Source: an uncultured Sulfitobacter sp. | GTDB taxonomy: Bacteria > Pseudomonadota > Alphaproteobacteria > Rhodobacterales > Rhodobacteraceae | Direction: 5' to 3' | Assembly (NCBI GenBank): GCA_947502265.1 | Contig: CANMZB010000005.1 | Coordinates: forward strand, 62,001-126,000 | DNA length: 64,000 nt | Shown here: piece after piece, positions 46,847-54,733 of the stretch | How positions within the stretch are numbered: the first letter of the stretch is position 1 | Layout: each line of letters begins with the position of its first letter | Program-made: the position numbers and the translations under genes | Notes under the pieces: generated by a model | Told to the model about the DNA's origin: nothing | The model's input: only the letters and a program-made list of their open reading frames with translations | The model's database searches: none

Positions 46847-47632
46847 TTAAAGGGCGGTCCAGCCGCCATCGACGCTTACGGTGGTACCGGTGATCTGGTC
46901 TGCCGCAGCCGAACACAGGAAGGTCGCCGTACCACCCAACTGTTCTACCGTGGCAAACTCTTTTGACGGCTGGCGCGTGAGCATCACATTCTCGATCACC
47001 TCTTCGCGGGTCATGTTGTACTCTTTCATCGTATCGGGAATCTGTTTCTCGACGATGGGAGTCAGCACGTAGCCCGGACAAATGGCATTGGCGGTGATCG
47101 GTTCCTGCGCCGTCTCAAGCGCCGTTGTTTTCGTCAGCCCGACAATCCCGTGCTTGGCCGCGATATAAGCCGACTTGAACGGTGATGCCGTCAACCCGTG
47201 CGCCGACGAGATGTTGATCACCCGACCCCACCCCGCGCGGCGCATCATCGGCAGCGCGACAGCAGTGGTATGAAAAGCAGAGCTGAGATTGATCGCAATG
47301 ATCGCGTCCCACTTTTCGACCGGAAAATCGGGAATCGCGGCAACGTGCTGGATACCGGCGTTGTTGACCAGAATATCGCAAACGCCGGCCTGTTCGATCA
47401 GCTTGCGGCATTCATCGCCTTTGGACATGTCCGCTTTGATATAGCGCGCTGTTACACCTGTCGCGTCGGCGATTTCTTTGGCCAAAGCGTGGTCTTCGTC
47501 ATTGTCGGTAAAGGAGTTCAGAACGATGTTCGCCCCCGCCTGCGCCAGCGTGCGCGCAATGCCAAGACCGATTCCGGAGTTTGATCCCGTGATAACAGCA
47601 GTTTTTCCGGACAGATCGATAGTAAAGGCCAT
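46847..47632 (-). CDS. bdhA: 3-hydroxybutyrate dehydrogenase
   Basis: This 261-residue SDR enzyme interconverts (R)-3-hydroxybutyrate and acetoacetate with NAD. It has GSNSGIGLGIARTLA, NNAGIQHV, Ser142/Ser143 and the catalytic Tyr156-xxx-Lys160 in SAYIAAKHG, plus NAICPGYVLTPIVEKQIPD. BdhA-type features are IQHVAAIPDFP and a C-terminal DGGWTAL. The start at 47632 has a strong AGGAGG just upstream; a longer frame to 47722 lacks one. It connects to PHB/ketone-body metabolism. Confidence 0.93.
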   Translation of the reverse strand: MAFTIDLSGKTAVITGSNSGIGLGIARTLAQAGANIVLNSFTDNDEDHALAKEIADATGVTARYIKADMSKGDECRKLIEQAGVCDILVNNAGIQHVAAIPDFPVEKWDAIIAINLSSAFHTTAVALPMMRRAGWGRVINISSAHGLTASPFKSAYIAAKHGIVGLTKTTALETAQEPITANAICPGYVLTPIVEKQIPDTMKEYNMTREEVIENVMLTRQPSKEFATVEQLGGTATFLCSAAADQITGTTVSVDGGWTAL

Positions 47633-47748
47633 GACGGCGCCTCCTGATTGTGGGTAATACGCCGCTACTTTATGCCGCGACGCTGCCAGGATGGGAATGC
47701 ACAAAGCCGCGCGCATACGCATGCAAGAAGCCGCAAAATGCTCGTGCC

Positions 47749-47777
47749 AAAAAAAAACGCCCGCACAAGGCGGGCGT
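47749..47777 (-). terminator. Rho-independent terminator of the candidate sRNA
   Basis: GC-rich 8-base perfect stem with a five-base loop, followed on the minus strand by nine T residues. On the plus strand there is no T-run, so the direction is clear. No protein gene on the minus strand ends here, so it must stop a non-coding transcript or leader. Confidence 0.85.
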
Positions 47778-47826
47778 CAAGTTATTGAGGCAGGTTTCAT
47801 ACAGGCAAGAAACCTATCGAGCAGTA
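47749..47826 (-). ncRNA. Candidate small RNA, about 78 nt
   Basis: On the minus strand a predicted promoter (47832-47860) fires into a short region with two stems and a rho-independent terminator, and no coding frame of note. Hairpin 1: AGGTTTC and GAAACCT (47815-47809 pairing with 47798-47792) with a ten-base loop. A single-stranded GCCTCAATAACTT linker follows. The terminator stem is ACGCCCGC/GCGGGCGT (47757-47764 and 47770-47777) with nine T residues on the minus strand (47757-47749). It reads away from the YejA-type gene and towards bdhA. The 307-base gap also contains the bdhA RBS. The transcript is inferred, not shown. Confidence 0.6.
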
Positions 47827-47831
47827 AGTTC

Positions 47832-47860
47832 TTTATAAAGAATTCCCACCCTGAATCCAA
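47832..47860 (-). promoter_or_regulatory. Predicted sigma-70 promoter for the candidate sRNA
   Basis: On the minus strand TTGGAT (47860-47855), 17 bases, TATAAA (47837-47832). The -10 matches consensus at 5 of 6, the -35 at 3 of 6, and the spacing is ideal. A start near 47826 would give a transcript of about 78 nt to the terminator. Confidence 0.5.
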
Positions 47861-47939
47861 GCATTAAGTTTGCGCCTGCCGCCGGACAGAGATAAGCGTT
47901 TAGGTAATAAAATAAGGGCAGAGCAGGATTGTTTCGAAA

Positions 47940-49760
47940 ATGAGTTGGGATTTTTTCCAGATCGGGCGGGGCTTTGCAGCCGTTTCTTCAGTGATTCTTC
48001 TGGGCTTTGCCGCCTCTGCGGAGCCTGTGCATGGCATTTCGATGTATGGCGCACCCGCGCTGCCCGAGAATTTTGCGCATCTGCCCTATGCCAACCCCGA
48101 CGCACCGGTCGGGGGCGCGATTACGTTGGGCAATACGGGCGGTTTCGACAGCCTCAATCCATTTGTGCGCAAGGGAACCGCCCCGTGGCAGCTCGCTTCC
48201 TTTACCCATGAAACACTCATGGGTAGATCGTGGGACGAACCTTTCTCGCTATACGGGTTGCTTGCCGAATCAGTAGAGACAGACGAGAGCCGCCAATGGG
48301 TCGAATTCACCCTGCGTGAAGGCACCACATTCTCTGACGGCAGCCCGCTGACCGTAGAGGACGTGATTTTCTCCTACGAGCTACTGGGAGAACAGGGCCA
48401 TCCAAAATATCACAACCTGCTTGGCCAGATCGAAACGATCGAACAGACCGGCCCGCGCAAGGTAAAATTCACCTTCAATACGGCGAATCGCGAATTGCCA
48501 CTGTTGGCCGGTATGCGTCCGATTCTCAGCAAGGCCCAATGGGAAGGTCGCGATTTTGCCAACGCGCCCCTTCAGGATATTCCGCTTGGCTCCGGCCCCT
48601 ATCGCGTCACAGGGTACGAAGCAGGCCGCTTTGTCACGCTTGAACGCAACCCGGCGTATTGGGGCGCGCAAATTCCGTTCCGCAAAGGCACGCAAAACTT
48701 CGCATCCATCAAGCTTGATTTTTATGCCGATGCCAATGTGCTTTTCGAGGCGTTCAAGGTGGGTGAAATTTCTGCGGTGCGTGAATTCAACGCGGAAAGC
48801 TGGCAGAGCCAGTATAATTTTCCCGCAATCGAGCGCGGGGATGTGATCAAATCTGTTATACCCCATCAAAGGCCGTCGGGCATGACGGGGTTCGTGATGA
48901 ACACCCGCCGTGCGCCGTTCGATGACTGGCGGGTGCGCGACGCGCTGATACAGGCGTTCAACTTTGAATATATCAACGACACGCTGACCGGGGGCGCGCA
49001 GCCGCGCATCACCTCCTATTTCTCCAATTCCGTTTTGGGCAAGGCGGATAGCCCCGCGTCGGGCCGCGTGGCCGAGTTGCTGCTGCCCTATCAGGACACC
49101 CTGCCCCCCGGCACAATCGAGGGGTACAGCCTGCCGGTTTCTGATGGCTCGGCGCGCAACCGTGCCGGCATTCGTGCGGCCACAGCACAGCTTGAGGCCG
49201 CAGGATATAACGTCACCGACGGGCTTTTGCGGCGCAGCGATGGCACGCCGCTGGGCTTTACCATTCTGCTGGCCAAGGGCAGCCGGGAAAACATCGCCAT
49301 TGCCGGGATGTATGTAAAGGCGCTGGAACGCCTCGGCATCACGGCGAGCGTAGAGACGGTGGATGACGCGCAGTTCTTTTCACGCACGAACGAGTTCGAC
49401 TTCGATATGACGGTGTTCCGCCGCGCGCTGTCCCTTAGCCCCGGCACCGAACAGCGGTTCTATTGGGGGGCCGAAGCCGCAGACCAGCCCGGATCGCGCA
49501 ACCTTATGGGGGCACGCAATCCGGCCATCGGAGCGATGATCGACGCCATGCTCGAAGCGCGCGACAGCGCCGATTTCGTCGCCGCCACCCGTGCGCTTGA
49601 CCGTGTGCTGACAGCGGGGCGCTTCGTGATCCCATTCTGGTCCTATACCGAAGGGCGAATCGCACATGTGCGGCAGATGAAATATCCCGACACCTTGCCG
49701 ATTTACGGCGATGGCTCCGAATGGATGCCCGAAGTGTGGTGGTGGGACGAAAACGGTTAG
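47940..49760 (+). CDS. YejA-type extracellular solute-binding protein (family 5)
   Basis: This 606-residue periplasmic binding protein of the peptide/opine type has a signal peptide (RGFAAVSSVILLGFAASA, cut near residue 27), SBP_bac_5 features such as WVEFTLREGTTFSDGSPLT and GSGPYRVTGYEAGRFV, and mature start HGISMYGAPALPENF typical of YejA-like proteins. No permease or ATPase gene is adjacent, so it would serve a transporter encoded elsewhere. It is the divergent neighbour of the candidate sRNA. The start is uncertain within a few codons, since no strong RBS precedes it. Confidence 0.85.
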   Translation: MSWDFFQIGRGFAAVSSVILLGFAASAEPVHGISMYGAPALPENFAHLPYANPDAPVGGAITLGNTGGFDSLNPFVRKGTAPWQLASFTHETLMGRSWDEPFSLYGLLAESVETDESRQWVEFTLREGTTFSDGSPLTVEDVIFSYELLGEQGHPKYHNLLGQIETIEQTGPRKVKFTFNTANRELPLLAGMRPILSKAQWEGRDFANAPLQDIPLGSGPYRVTGYEAGRFVTLERNPAYWGAQIPFRKGTQNFASIKLDFYADANVLFEAFKVGEISAVREFNAESWQSQYNFPAIERGDVIKSVIPHQRPSGMTGFVMNTRRAPFDDWRVRDALIQAFNFEYINDTLTGGAQPRITSYFSNSVLGKADSPASGRVAELLLPYQDTLPPGTIEGYSLPVSDGSARNRAGIRAATAQLEAAGYNVTDGLLRRSDGTPLGFTILLAKGSRENIAIAGMYVKALERLGITASVETVDDAQFFSRTNEFDFDMTVFRRALSLSPGTEQRFYWGAEAADQPGSRNLMGARNPAIGAMIDAMLEARDSADFVAATRALDRVLTAGRFVIPFWSYTEGRIAHVRQMKYPDTLPIYGDGSEWMPEVWWWDENG

Positions 49761-49810
49761 GTTTTTACGGGTTTGCCGGAACCGGATATTTTATCCGCAT
49801 CGCCGGACCG

Positions 49811-50434
49811 TTAAACCAGCGATGTGACCCACAGTATCGTGGCATCATCGGAGCTGACCGAGATCACGTTATGCCCCATCGCCGCGTCATAATAGGCGCT
49901 GTCGCCACGCCGCATCTCGATGGGTTCGTAAAACTCGGTAAACAGCTGGATCACGCCGGTAAGTACAAACAGGAATTCCTCGCCGTCGTGACGCACCCAA
50001 CCGTCGAACTCGTCCATGCTGCGCGCGCGGATACGGGCGCGGTAGGGCAGCATGTTCTTTTTGCGCAGGCTGTCGGCCAGCAATTCATGCTCGTAGGTGG
50101 TGGTGGCCTGCGCCTTGCCTGCACCCGATTTCGTGACCGCCATGCGCCCGTTGATCTGACCCGATGCGGGCGGCGTGAAAAGTTGCGGCACCGAAATTTC
50201 CAACCCCACGGCCAGCTTTTTCAACGCGTCATAGGTCGGCGACATCTGCGCGTTCTCGATCTTTGACAGGGTCGAACGGGCCAGCCCTGCCTGCGTTGCA
50301 GCCTGCTCCAGCGTCCAGCCGCGCGCCTTGCGCAGCTCGCGCACACGCGCACCCAGATCGACAGGCGGCACCGTTTGCGTGGCACCGTCCTCGCGGGCGA
50401 TCTGGATCATGGATTTTGCGGCATCTGATGTCAT
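49811..50434 (-). CDS. XRE-cupin transcriptional regulator
   Basis: The protein of about 207 residues has an XRE helix-turn-helix (about 25-85: RVRELRKARGWTLEQAATQA, STLSKIENAQMSPTYDALKK) and a C-terminal cupin (about 125-205: HDGEEFLFVLTGVIQLF, MRRGDSAYYDAAMGHNV). Such regulators sense small metabolites through the cupin. ATGs at 50434 and 50470 are both possible. It is divergent from the acyl-CoA ligase at 50501, the likely target along with itself. Confidence 0.88.
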   Translation of the reverse strand: MTSDAAKSMIQIAREDGATQTVPPVDLGARVRELRKARGWTLEQAATQAGLARSTLSKIENAQMSPTYDALKKLAVGLEISVPQLFTPPASGQINGRMAVTKSGAGKAQATTTYEHELLADSLRKKNMLPYRARIRARSMDEFDGWVRHDGEEFLFVLTGVIQLFTEFYEPIEMRRGDSAYYDAAMGHNVISVSSDDATILWVTSLV

Positions 50435-50500
50435 GCGCTCTTCTATACGGTCTCGCCAAGTGCCTTGCAACGCTGCGCACGGCGGGGTAGCGATTTGACC

Positions 50501-52009
50501 ATGCTTTCACTTTTTGATCATGGCGCCCCGCGCCCCTGTCCCGCCCCGTTCAACATGGCAGCCCATGTTCTGTCGCGCGCCGACCAGACCCCCGACAAGA
50601 TCGCGTTACAGATCCTTGACGCGCAAGACAGCGAAGACTGGACCTTCCGCGAGATCAGGCAGGCGGTTCTGGGGACAGCGGCAGGCCTGTTGGCGCGTGG
50701 GTGTGTACCTGGCGACCGCGTGCTGATGCGTTTGGGCAATACGGTGGATTTCCCGTTGGCCTATCTGGGCGCGCTGGCGGCTGGTCTGGTGCCGGTGCCT
50801 ACGTCATCGTCGCTTACGCAGGGCGAAGTTGCCCCGATGATCGACACACTACACCCTGCCCTGATCCTGCGCGGGGATGGTGTGGCCTGCCCCGAGCATC
50901 CGCGCATTGTGCCGCTGGACGATCTGCGCGCCATGCGGGATCTGCCGCCTGCGCCGTTCCATTTGGGCGATCCCGGTCGGGCGGGATACATCATCTATAC
51001 CTCAGGCACCTCCGGCATCCCGCGCGCCGTGGTACATGCGCACCGCGCCATCTGGGCGCGTCAGATGATGTTTGACGGCTGGTACGGGCTGACCGCCGAC
51101 GATCGTGTTTTGCATGCGGGTTCGTTCAACTGGACCTATACACTTGGCACCGGTCTGATGGATCCATGGACGACAGGGGCCACGGCGCTGATCCCGCGCC
51201 AAGGCACGGCTGCGACCGATTTGCCCGATCTTCTGGCCCGCGCGCAGGCCACAATCTTTGCTGCCGCTCCGGGCGTTTACCGGCAAATGCTGCACAAGGC
51301 AGAGATGCCACAGCTCCCCGCTTTGCGTCATGGCCTTAGCGCCGGAGAAAAGCTGCCCGCCGCAACCCGCGCGCATTGGACAGAGATAACCGGCACACCG
51401 ATCCTCGAAGCTTACGGCATGTCGGAATGCTCTACTTTTATCTCCTCAAGCCCCGCGCACCCCGGCGATGGCCACGCGTTGGGCCGCCCGCAAACGGGCC
51501 GCCGCATTGCCATTCTGGGCGCGGACGGGCCTGTACCCTTGGGCGCGGAGGGCACCATCGCCGTGCATCGCACCGATCCGGGTTTGATGCTGGAATACCT
51601 TGGCGCGCCCGATGAAACGGCCGCGAAGTTTCAGGGCGACTGGTTCGTCACCGGCGATCAGGGGATGATGGAGGCCGACGGCCAAATCACCTATCTGGGC
51701 CGCAGCGACGATATGATGAACGCGGGCGGCTTTCGCGTCTCCCCGATCGAAGTCGAACAATGCTTTGCCCGCCTGCCCGGCATCACAGCCGTCGGCGTGG
51801 CCGAGGTAATGGTGAAGAACGACGTGAGCGTGATTGCCGCCTTTTACACCGGCCCCGCCGCACTGGACGAAGCCGGGCTACACAGCTATGCCCAAAGCAA
51901 CCTCGCGCGATACAAACAACCGCGCGTCTATGTCCATCTGGACCAGCTCCCCATGGGGGCCAACGGCAAAATCCTGCGCCGCGCATTGCGCCAGAAATAC
52001 AAGGCTTAA
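50501..52009 (+). CDS. AMP-forming acyl-CoA synthetase/ligase
   Basis: This 502-residue ANL-family enzyme activates a carboxylate to acyl-AMP and then acyl-CoA. It has the P-loop YTSGTSGIPRAVVH, YGMSECS (A5-like) and TGDQGMMEADGQITYLGRSDD (A7), and the catalytic Lys in GANGKILRRAL (A10). Substrate is unknown; the substrate-pocket segments resemble benzoate/medium-chain ligases. The ATG at 50501 fits the family start (MLSLFDHG). It is followed by a 2-base gap and a FrnE-type gene, so the two form an operon divergent from the XRE-cupin regulator. Confidence 0.85.
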   Translation: MLSLFDHGAPRPCPAPFNMAAHVLSRADQTPDKIALQILDAQDSEDWTFREIRQAVLGTAAGLLARGCVPGDRVLMRLGNTVDFPLAYLGALAAGLVPVPTSSSLTQGEVAPMIDTLHPALILRGDGVACPEHPRIVPLDDLRAMRDLPPAPFHLGDPGRAGYIIYTSGTSGIPRAVVHAHRAIWARQMMFDGWYGLTADDRVLHAGSFNWTYTLGTGLMDPWTTGATALIPRQGTAATDLPDLLARAQATIFAAAPGVYRQMLHKAEMPQLPALRHGLSAGEKLPAATRAHWTEITGTPILEAYGMSECSTFISSSPAHPGDGHALGRPQTGRRIAILGADGPVPLGAEGTIAVHRTDPGLMLEYLGAPDETAAKFQGDWFVTGDQGMMEADGQITYLGRSDDMMNAGGFRVSPIEVEQCFARLPGITAVGVAEVMVKNDVSVIAAFYTGPAALDEAGLHSYAQSNLARYKQPRVYVHLDQLPMGANGKILRRALRQKYKA

Positions 52010-52011
52010 CC

Positions 52012-52650
52012 ATGACCGATCCTGTCAAGCTCGACATCATGTCCGATCCGATCTGCCCGTGGTGCTATATCGGCAAGGCGCATCTCGACCGCGCATTGGC
52101 CGCCCATCCCGATCATCCTTTCGTGATTGAATGGCATCCGTTCCAGTTGAACCCCGACATGCCCAAAGGCGGCATGGACAGGCGTGACTATCTTGAGGGG
52201 AAATTCGGCGGCAAAGAGGGCGCGGTAAAAGCCTATGCACCCGTTGTCGAGCATGCCGAAAAAGCGGGGCTGAAGATCAATTTCGAAGCGATGGCGCGCA
52301 CGCCGAACACGCTTGATGCGCACCGCCTGATTCATTGGGCCGGTATCGAGGGACGCCAGAACGCAGCAGTGTCCGCCCTGTTCAAAGCCTATTTCGTAGA
52401 TGCGCGCGACATCGGTGCGGCGGAGGTGCTGGCGGATATTGCCGATGCCATCGAAATGGATGCCTCGGTTGTGACGCGGCTGTTGGAGACAGATTCCGAC
52501 CTTGCCGAGATCGCAGAGCGCGACGCACACAGCCGCGCGATGGGAATTTCCTCGGTGCCGACCTTTATCGTCGGCGGACGCCACGCCGTTCCGGGCGCGC
52601 AACCGCCCGGGTTATGGGCGCAGGTCATCGCCGAGATGAGCGAAAGCTGA
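52012..52650 (+). CDS. FrnE-type DsbA-family oxidoreductase
   Basis: The 212-residue thioredoxin-fold protein has the active-site CPWC (Cys15 and Cys18 in DPICPWCYIGK), LDAHRLIHWA and SSVPTFIVGG with the cis-Pro loop, and a DsbA-like helical insertion. It lacks a signal peptide, so it works in the cytosol, as FrnE does. A 2-hydroxychromene-2-carboxylate isomerase is a close relative, but the CPWC favours FrnE. The start codon follows the ligase stop by 2 bases. Confidence 0.88.
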   Translation: MTDPVKLDIMSDPICPWCYIGKAHLDRALAAHPDHPFVIEWHPFQLNPDMPKGGMDRRDYLEGKFGGKEGAVKAYAPVVEHAEKAGLKINFEAMARTPNTLDAHRLIHWAGIEGRQNAAVSALFKAYFVDARDIGAAEVLADIADAIEMDASVVTRLLETDSDLAEIAERDAHSRAMGISSVPTFIVGGRHAVPGAQPPGLWAQVIAEMSES

Positions 52651-52971
52651 AAGAGCACGTCCCTGTTGCAGATTGGCAGCATCACACGCAGCTTGGACCA
52701 TTTTCGTCTTTGCGATCGTGAAAAGCTCGCGTAAGATTCCCGATAAGGGGCAAAAAGCCTCAGCTAAAAACGTTACCTTTGAGCGGGTGTGCAGGCAGTG
52801 GACAGGTTTTGCCTTTTTCGGGCAATTTCCATCTCCTTTGTTAAATTTCTGATGACAGTGCGCAGGCGCGTGCGCTGTATTGTCAGACGATTTTCTGCGA
52901 AACAGTGCAGGCCGGTTATGGCGTGTCCGACATCCCGACGCGGGTTTCGTTTTCAACGAAAGGTGTGTCTG
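52651..52971 (+). other. 321-base gap with no recognisable gene
   Basis: This stretch is more AT-rich than its flanks and contains no coding pattern or clear terminator. It probably carries the promoter of the cytidylyltransferase gene that begins at 52972. GAAAGG at about 52958 is the likely RBS. Confidence 0.4.
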
Positions 52972-53403
52972 ATGCTTACCCCCCTGTCCGCGCGTGTTGT
53001 TCTGACTTACGGCGCATTTGATCTGTTTCATCAGGGGCATGCGCGCCTGTTGCACAGGCTGTCGGCCATGGGAACGGAGCTGATCGTGGGCTGTTCTACC
53101 GATGCGTATAATGACGAAAGGGGTGTGCCGTCGGTCATGCCCTATGCGCAGCGGCGCTTGCTACTGGAAAGCTGCCGGTTCGTCGACCGTGTGATCGCCG
53201 AGCAGGATTGGGACCAGAAATACACCGATATCATCAACTATAACGTGTCCGTCTTTGCAATGGGAGACGACTGGACGGGGCAGTTCGACCATCTCGGGGA
53301 CATTACGCAGGTTCTTTACGTTCCGCGCACAGATATCATCGGCGTCCGCGAGCCCTTGAACCAGTTGCCGCAGCAACCAAATCGCAGCGTCGCCGGCTTT
53401 TAA
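52972..53403 (+). CDS. Cytidylyltransferase-like protein (TagD/RfaE-N family)
   Basis: The 143-residue nucleotidyltransferase has the HxGH motif FDLFHQGH (His20, His23) and YAQRRLLLESCRFVD, and is close in size to glycerol-3-phosphate cytidylyltransferases (~130). The C-terminal RTDIIG is a weak version of the ISTT-type motif (usually RTEGISTT). It has no linked cell-wall or teichoic-acid genes, and Gram-negative cells lack teichoic acid, so the true substrate is uncertain. Alternative starts lie upstream in the same frame. Confidence 0.8.
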   Translation: MLTPLSARVVLTYGAFDLFHQGHARLLHRLSAMGTELIVGCSTDAYNDERGVPSVMPYAQRRLLLESCRFVDRVIAEQDWDQKYTDIINYNVSVFAMGDDWTGQFDHLGDITQVLYVPRTDIIGVREPLNQLPQQPNRSVAGF

Positions 53404-53506
53404 AGCATCAATAAAACTGACCTTTCTTGTTGTACGGGTCTCAACCACAGGTTAACACGTTCAGGATCAAACCTCACCTATCCCATCCGCCTGTATCGGA
53501 GACCTC

Positions 53507-54733
53507 TTGGCCCGCGCCCCAGACCAGTTCCGCATGAGCCGCACCGAATTTGTCGCGCTCATCGCGATGATGTTTGCCAGTATTGCGTTTTCCATCGATG
53601 CCATGCTGCCCGCCCTTCCCGACATGGCGGTCGAGCTGTCACCCGATGCGCCCGAGAAAATCCCCCTGATCCTCAGCACGTTTTTGTTGGGTATGGGGCT
53701 TGGCACCTTTTTTACCGGTCCGCTGTCTGACGCCTTCGGGCGCAAATCAATCATCTTTGCAGGATCCGCGCTGTATATTGTCGCGGCTGCGGTGGCTTGG
53801 TTAAGCCAGTCTCTCGAAGTGATGCTGGTGGCGCGGCTGGTTCAGGGCTTGGGTGCGGCGGGGCCGCGAATCGTTGCGATGGCTGTAATCCGTGACCGCT
53901 TTTCGGGCCGCCAGATGGCCAAGATCGCGTCAATCGTGATGATGATCTTTACGCTGGTGCCTGCTGTGGCACCGATGCTGGGTGTGTTTATCATCGCACA
54001 TGTCGGCTGGCGCGGCATTTTTCTGGCCTTCATCCTGTTTGCGTTGACGTTCACGATATGGATGGCATTGCGCTTGCCCGAAACCCTCCCGGTCGAGGAC
54101 CGGCGCCCGCTGCGCCTGCGCCTGATGGGCAAGGCCGTGGCAGAGATGATGGCCCATCCCGTTGTGCGCCTATCGATCTTTGTGCAGATGTTGACGATGT
54201 CGATGTTGTTTCTCACGCTGATGCTGGTGCAGCCGATCTATGATCTGGTCTATCAACGCAGCGACGAGTTTCCCTACTGGTTCTTCATGATCGCCATCAT
54301 CTCGGGGGCCGCGAACCTACTCAATGCGCTGCTTGTCGTGCGGTACGGGATGGTGCGGCTGGTGGCTTTTGCCCTCGGGGCGCAGATTGTCCTTTCAGGG
54401 GGGCTGAGCCTGTTTGACCTTGGCAGCGGCACCAACGGCTTCGTGTTTTTCCTGATCTGGCAAACCTGCATGTTCTTTCAGGCCGGTCTGACCCTTGGCA
54501 ATCTCAACGCCGTCGCGATGGAGCCGATGGGCCATATCGCAGGCATGGCGGCGTCTGTCACCGGTGCCATTGCCACCGTGGGCGCTGCGGTTATCTCGGC
54601 GACTGTCGGCACTTTGGTGGGGAGCGACGAACGCGGATTGTTCATGGCCGCGTTTTTGCTGGCGCTTTCCGGCTTCATCGGAACGATGATGATGGCCCGC
54701 GCGGCGCGCAGAATGGGCGAAGGGGCGGCTTAG
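53507..54733 (+). CDS. Bcr/CflA-type MFS drug efflux transporter
   Basis: The 408-residue, 12-helix MFS drug/H+ antiporter shows motif A GPLSDAFGRKS between helices 2 and 3, and the helix 4-5 pattern GLGAAGPRIVAMAVIRDRF, as in Bcr/CflA proteins. It begins with TTG at 53507. The stop overlaps the end of mfd by 4 bases (convergent genes). Substrates are not predictable. Confidence 0.85.
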   Translation: MARAPDQFRMSRTEFVALIAMMFASIAFSIDAMLPALPDMAVELSPDAPEKIPLILSTFLLGMGLGTFFTGPLSDAFGRKSIIFAGSALYIVAAAVAWLSQSLEVMLVARLVQGLGAAGPRIVAMAVIRDRFSGRQMAKIASIVMMIFTLVPAVAPMLGVFIIAHVGWRGIFLAFILFALTFTIWMALRLPETLPVEDRRPLRLRLMGKAVAEMMAHPVVRLSIFVQMLTMSMLFLTLMLVQPIYDLVYQRSDEFPYWFFMIAIISGAANLLNALLVVRYGMVRLVAFALGAQIVLSGGLSLFDLGSGTNGFVFFLIWQTCMFFQAGLTLGNLNAVAMEPMGHIAGMAASVTGAIATVGAAVISATVGTLVGSDERGLFMAAFLLALSGFIGTMMMARAARRMGEGAA

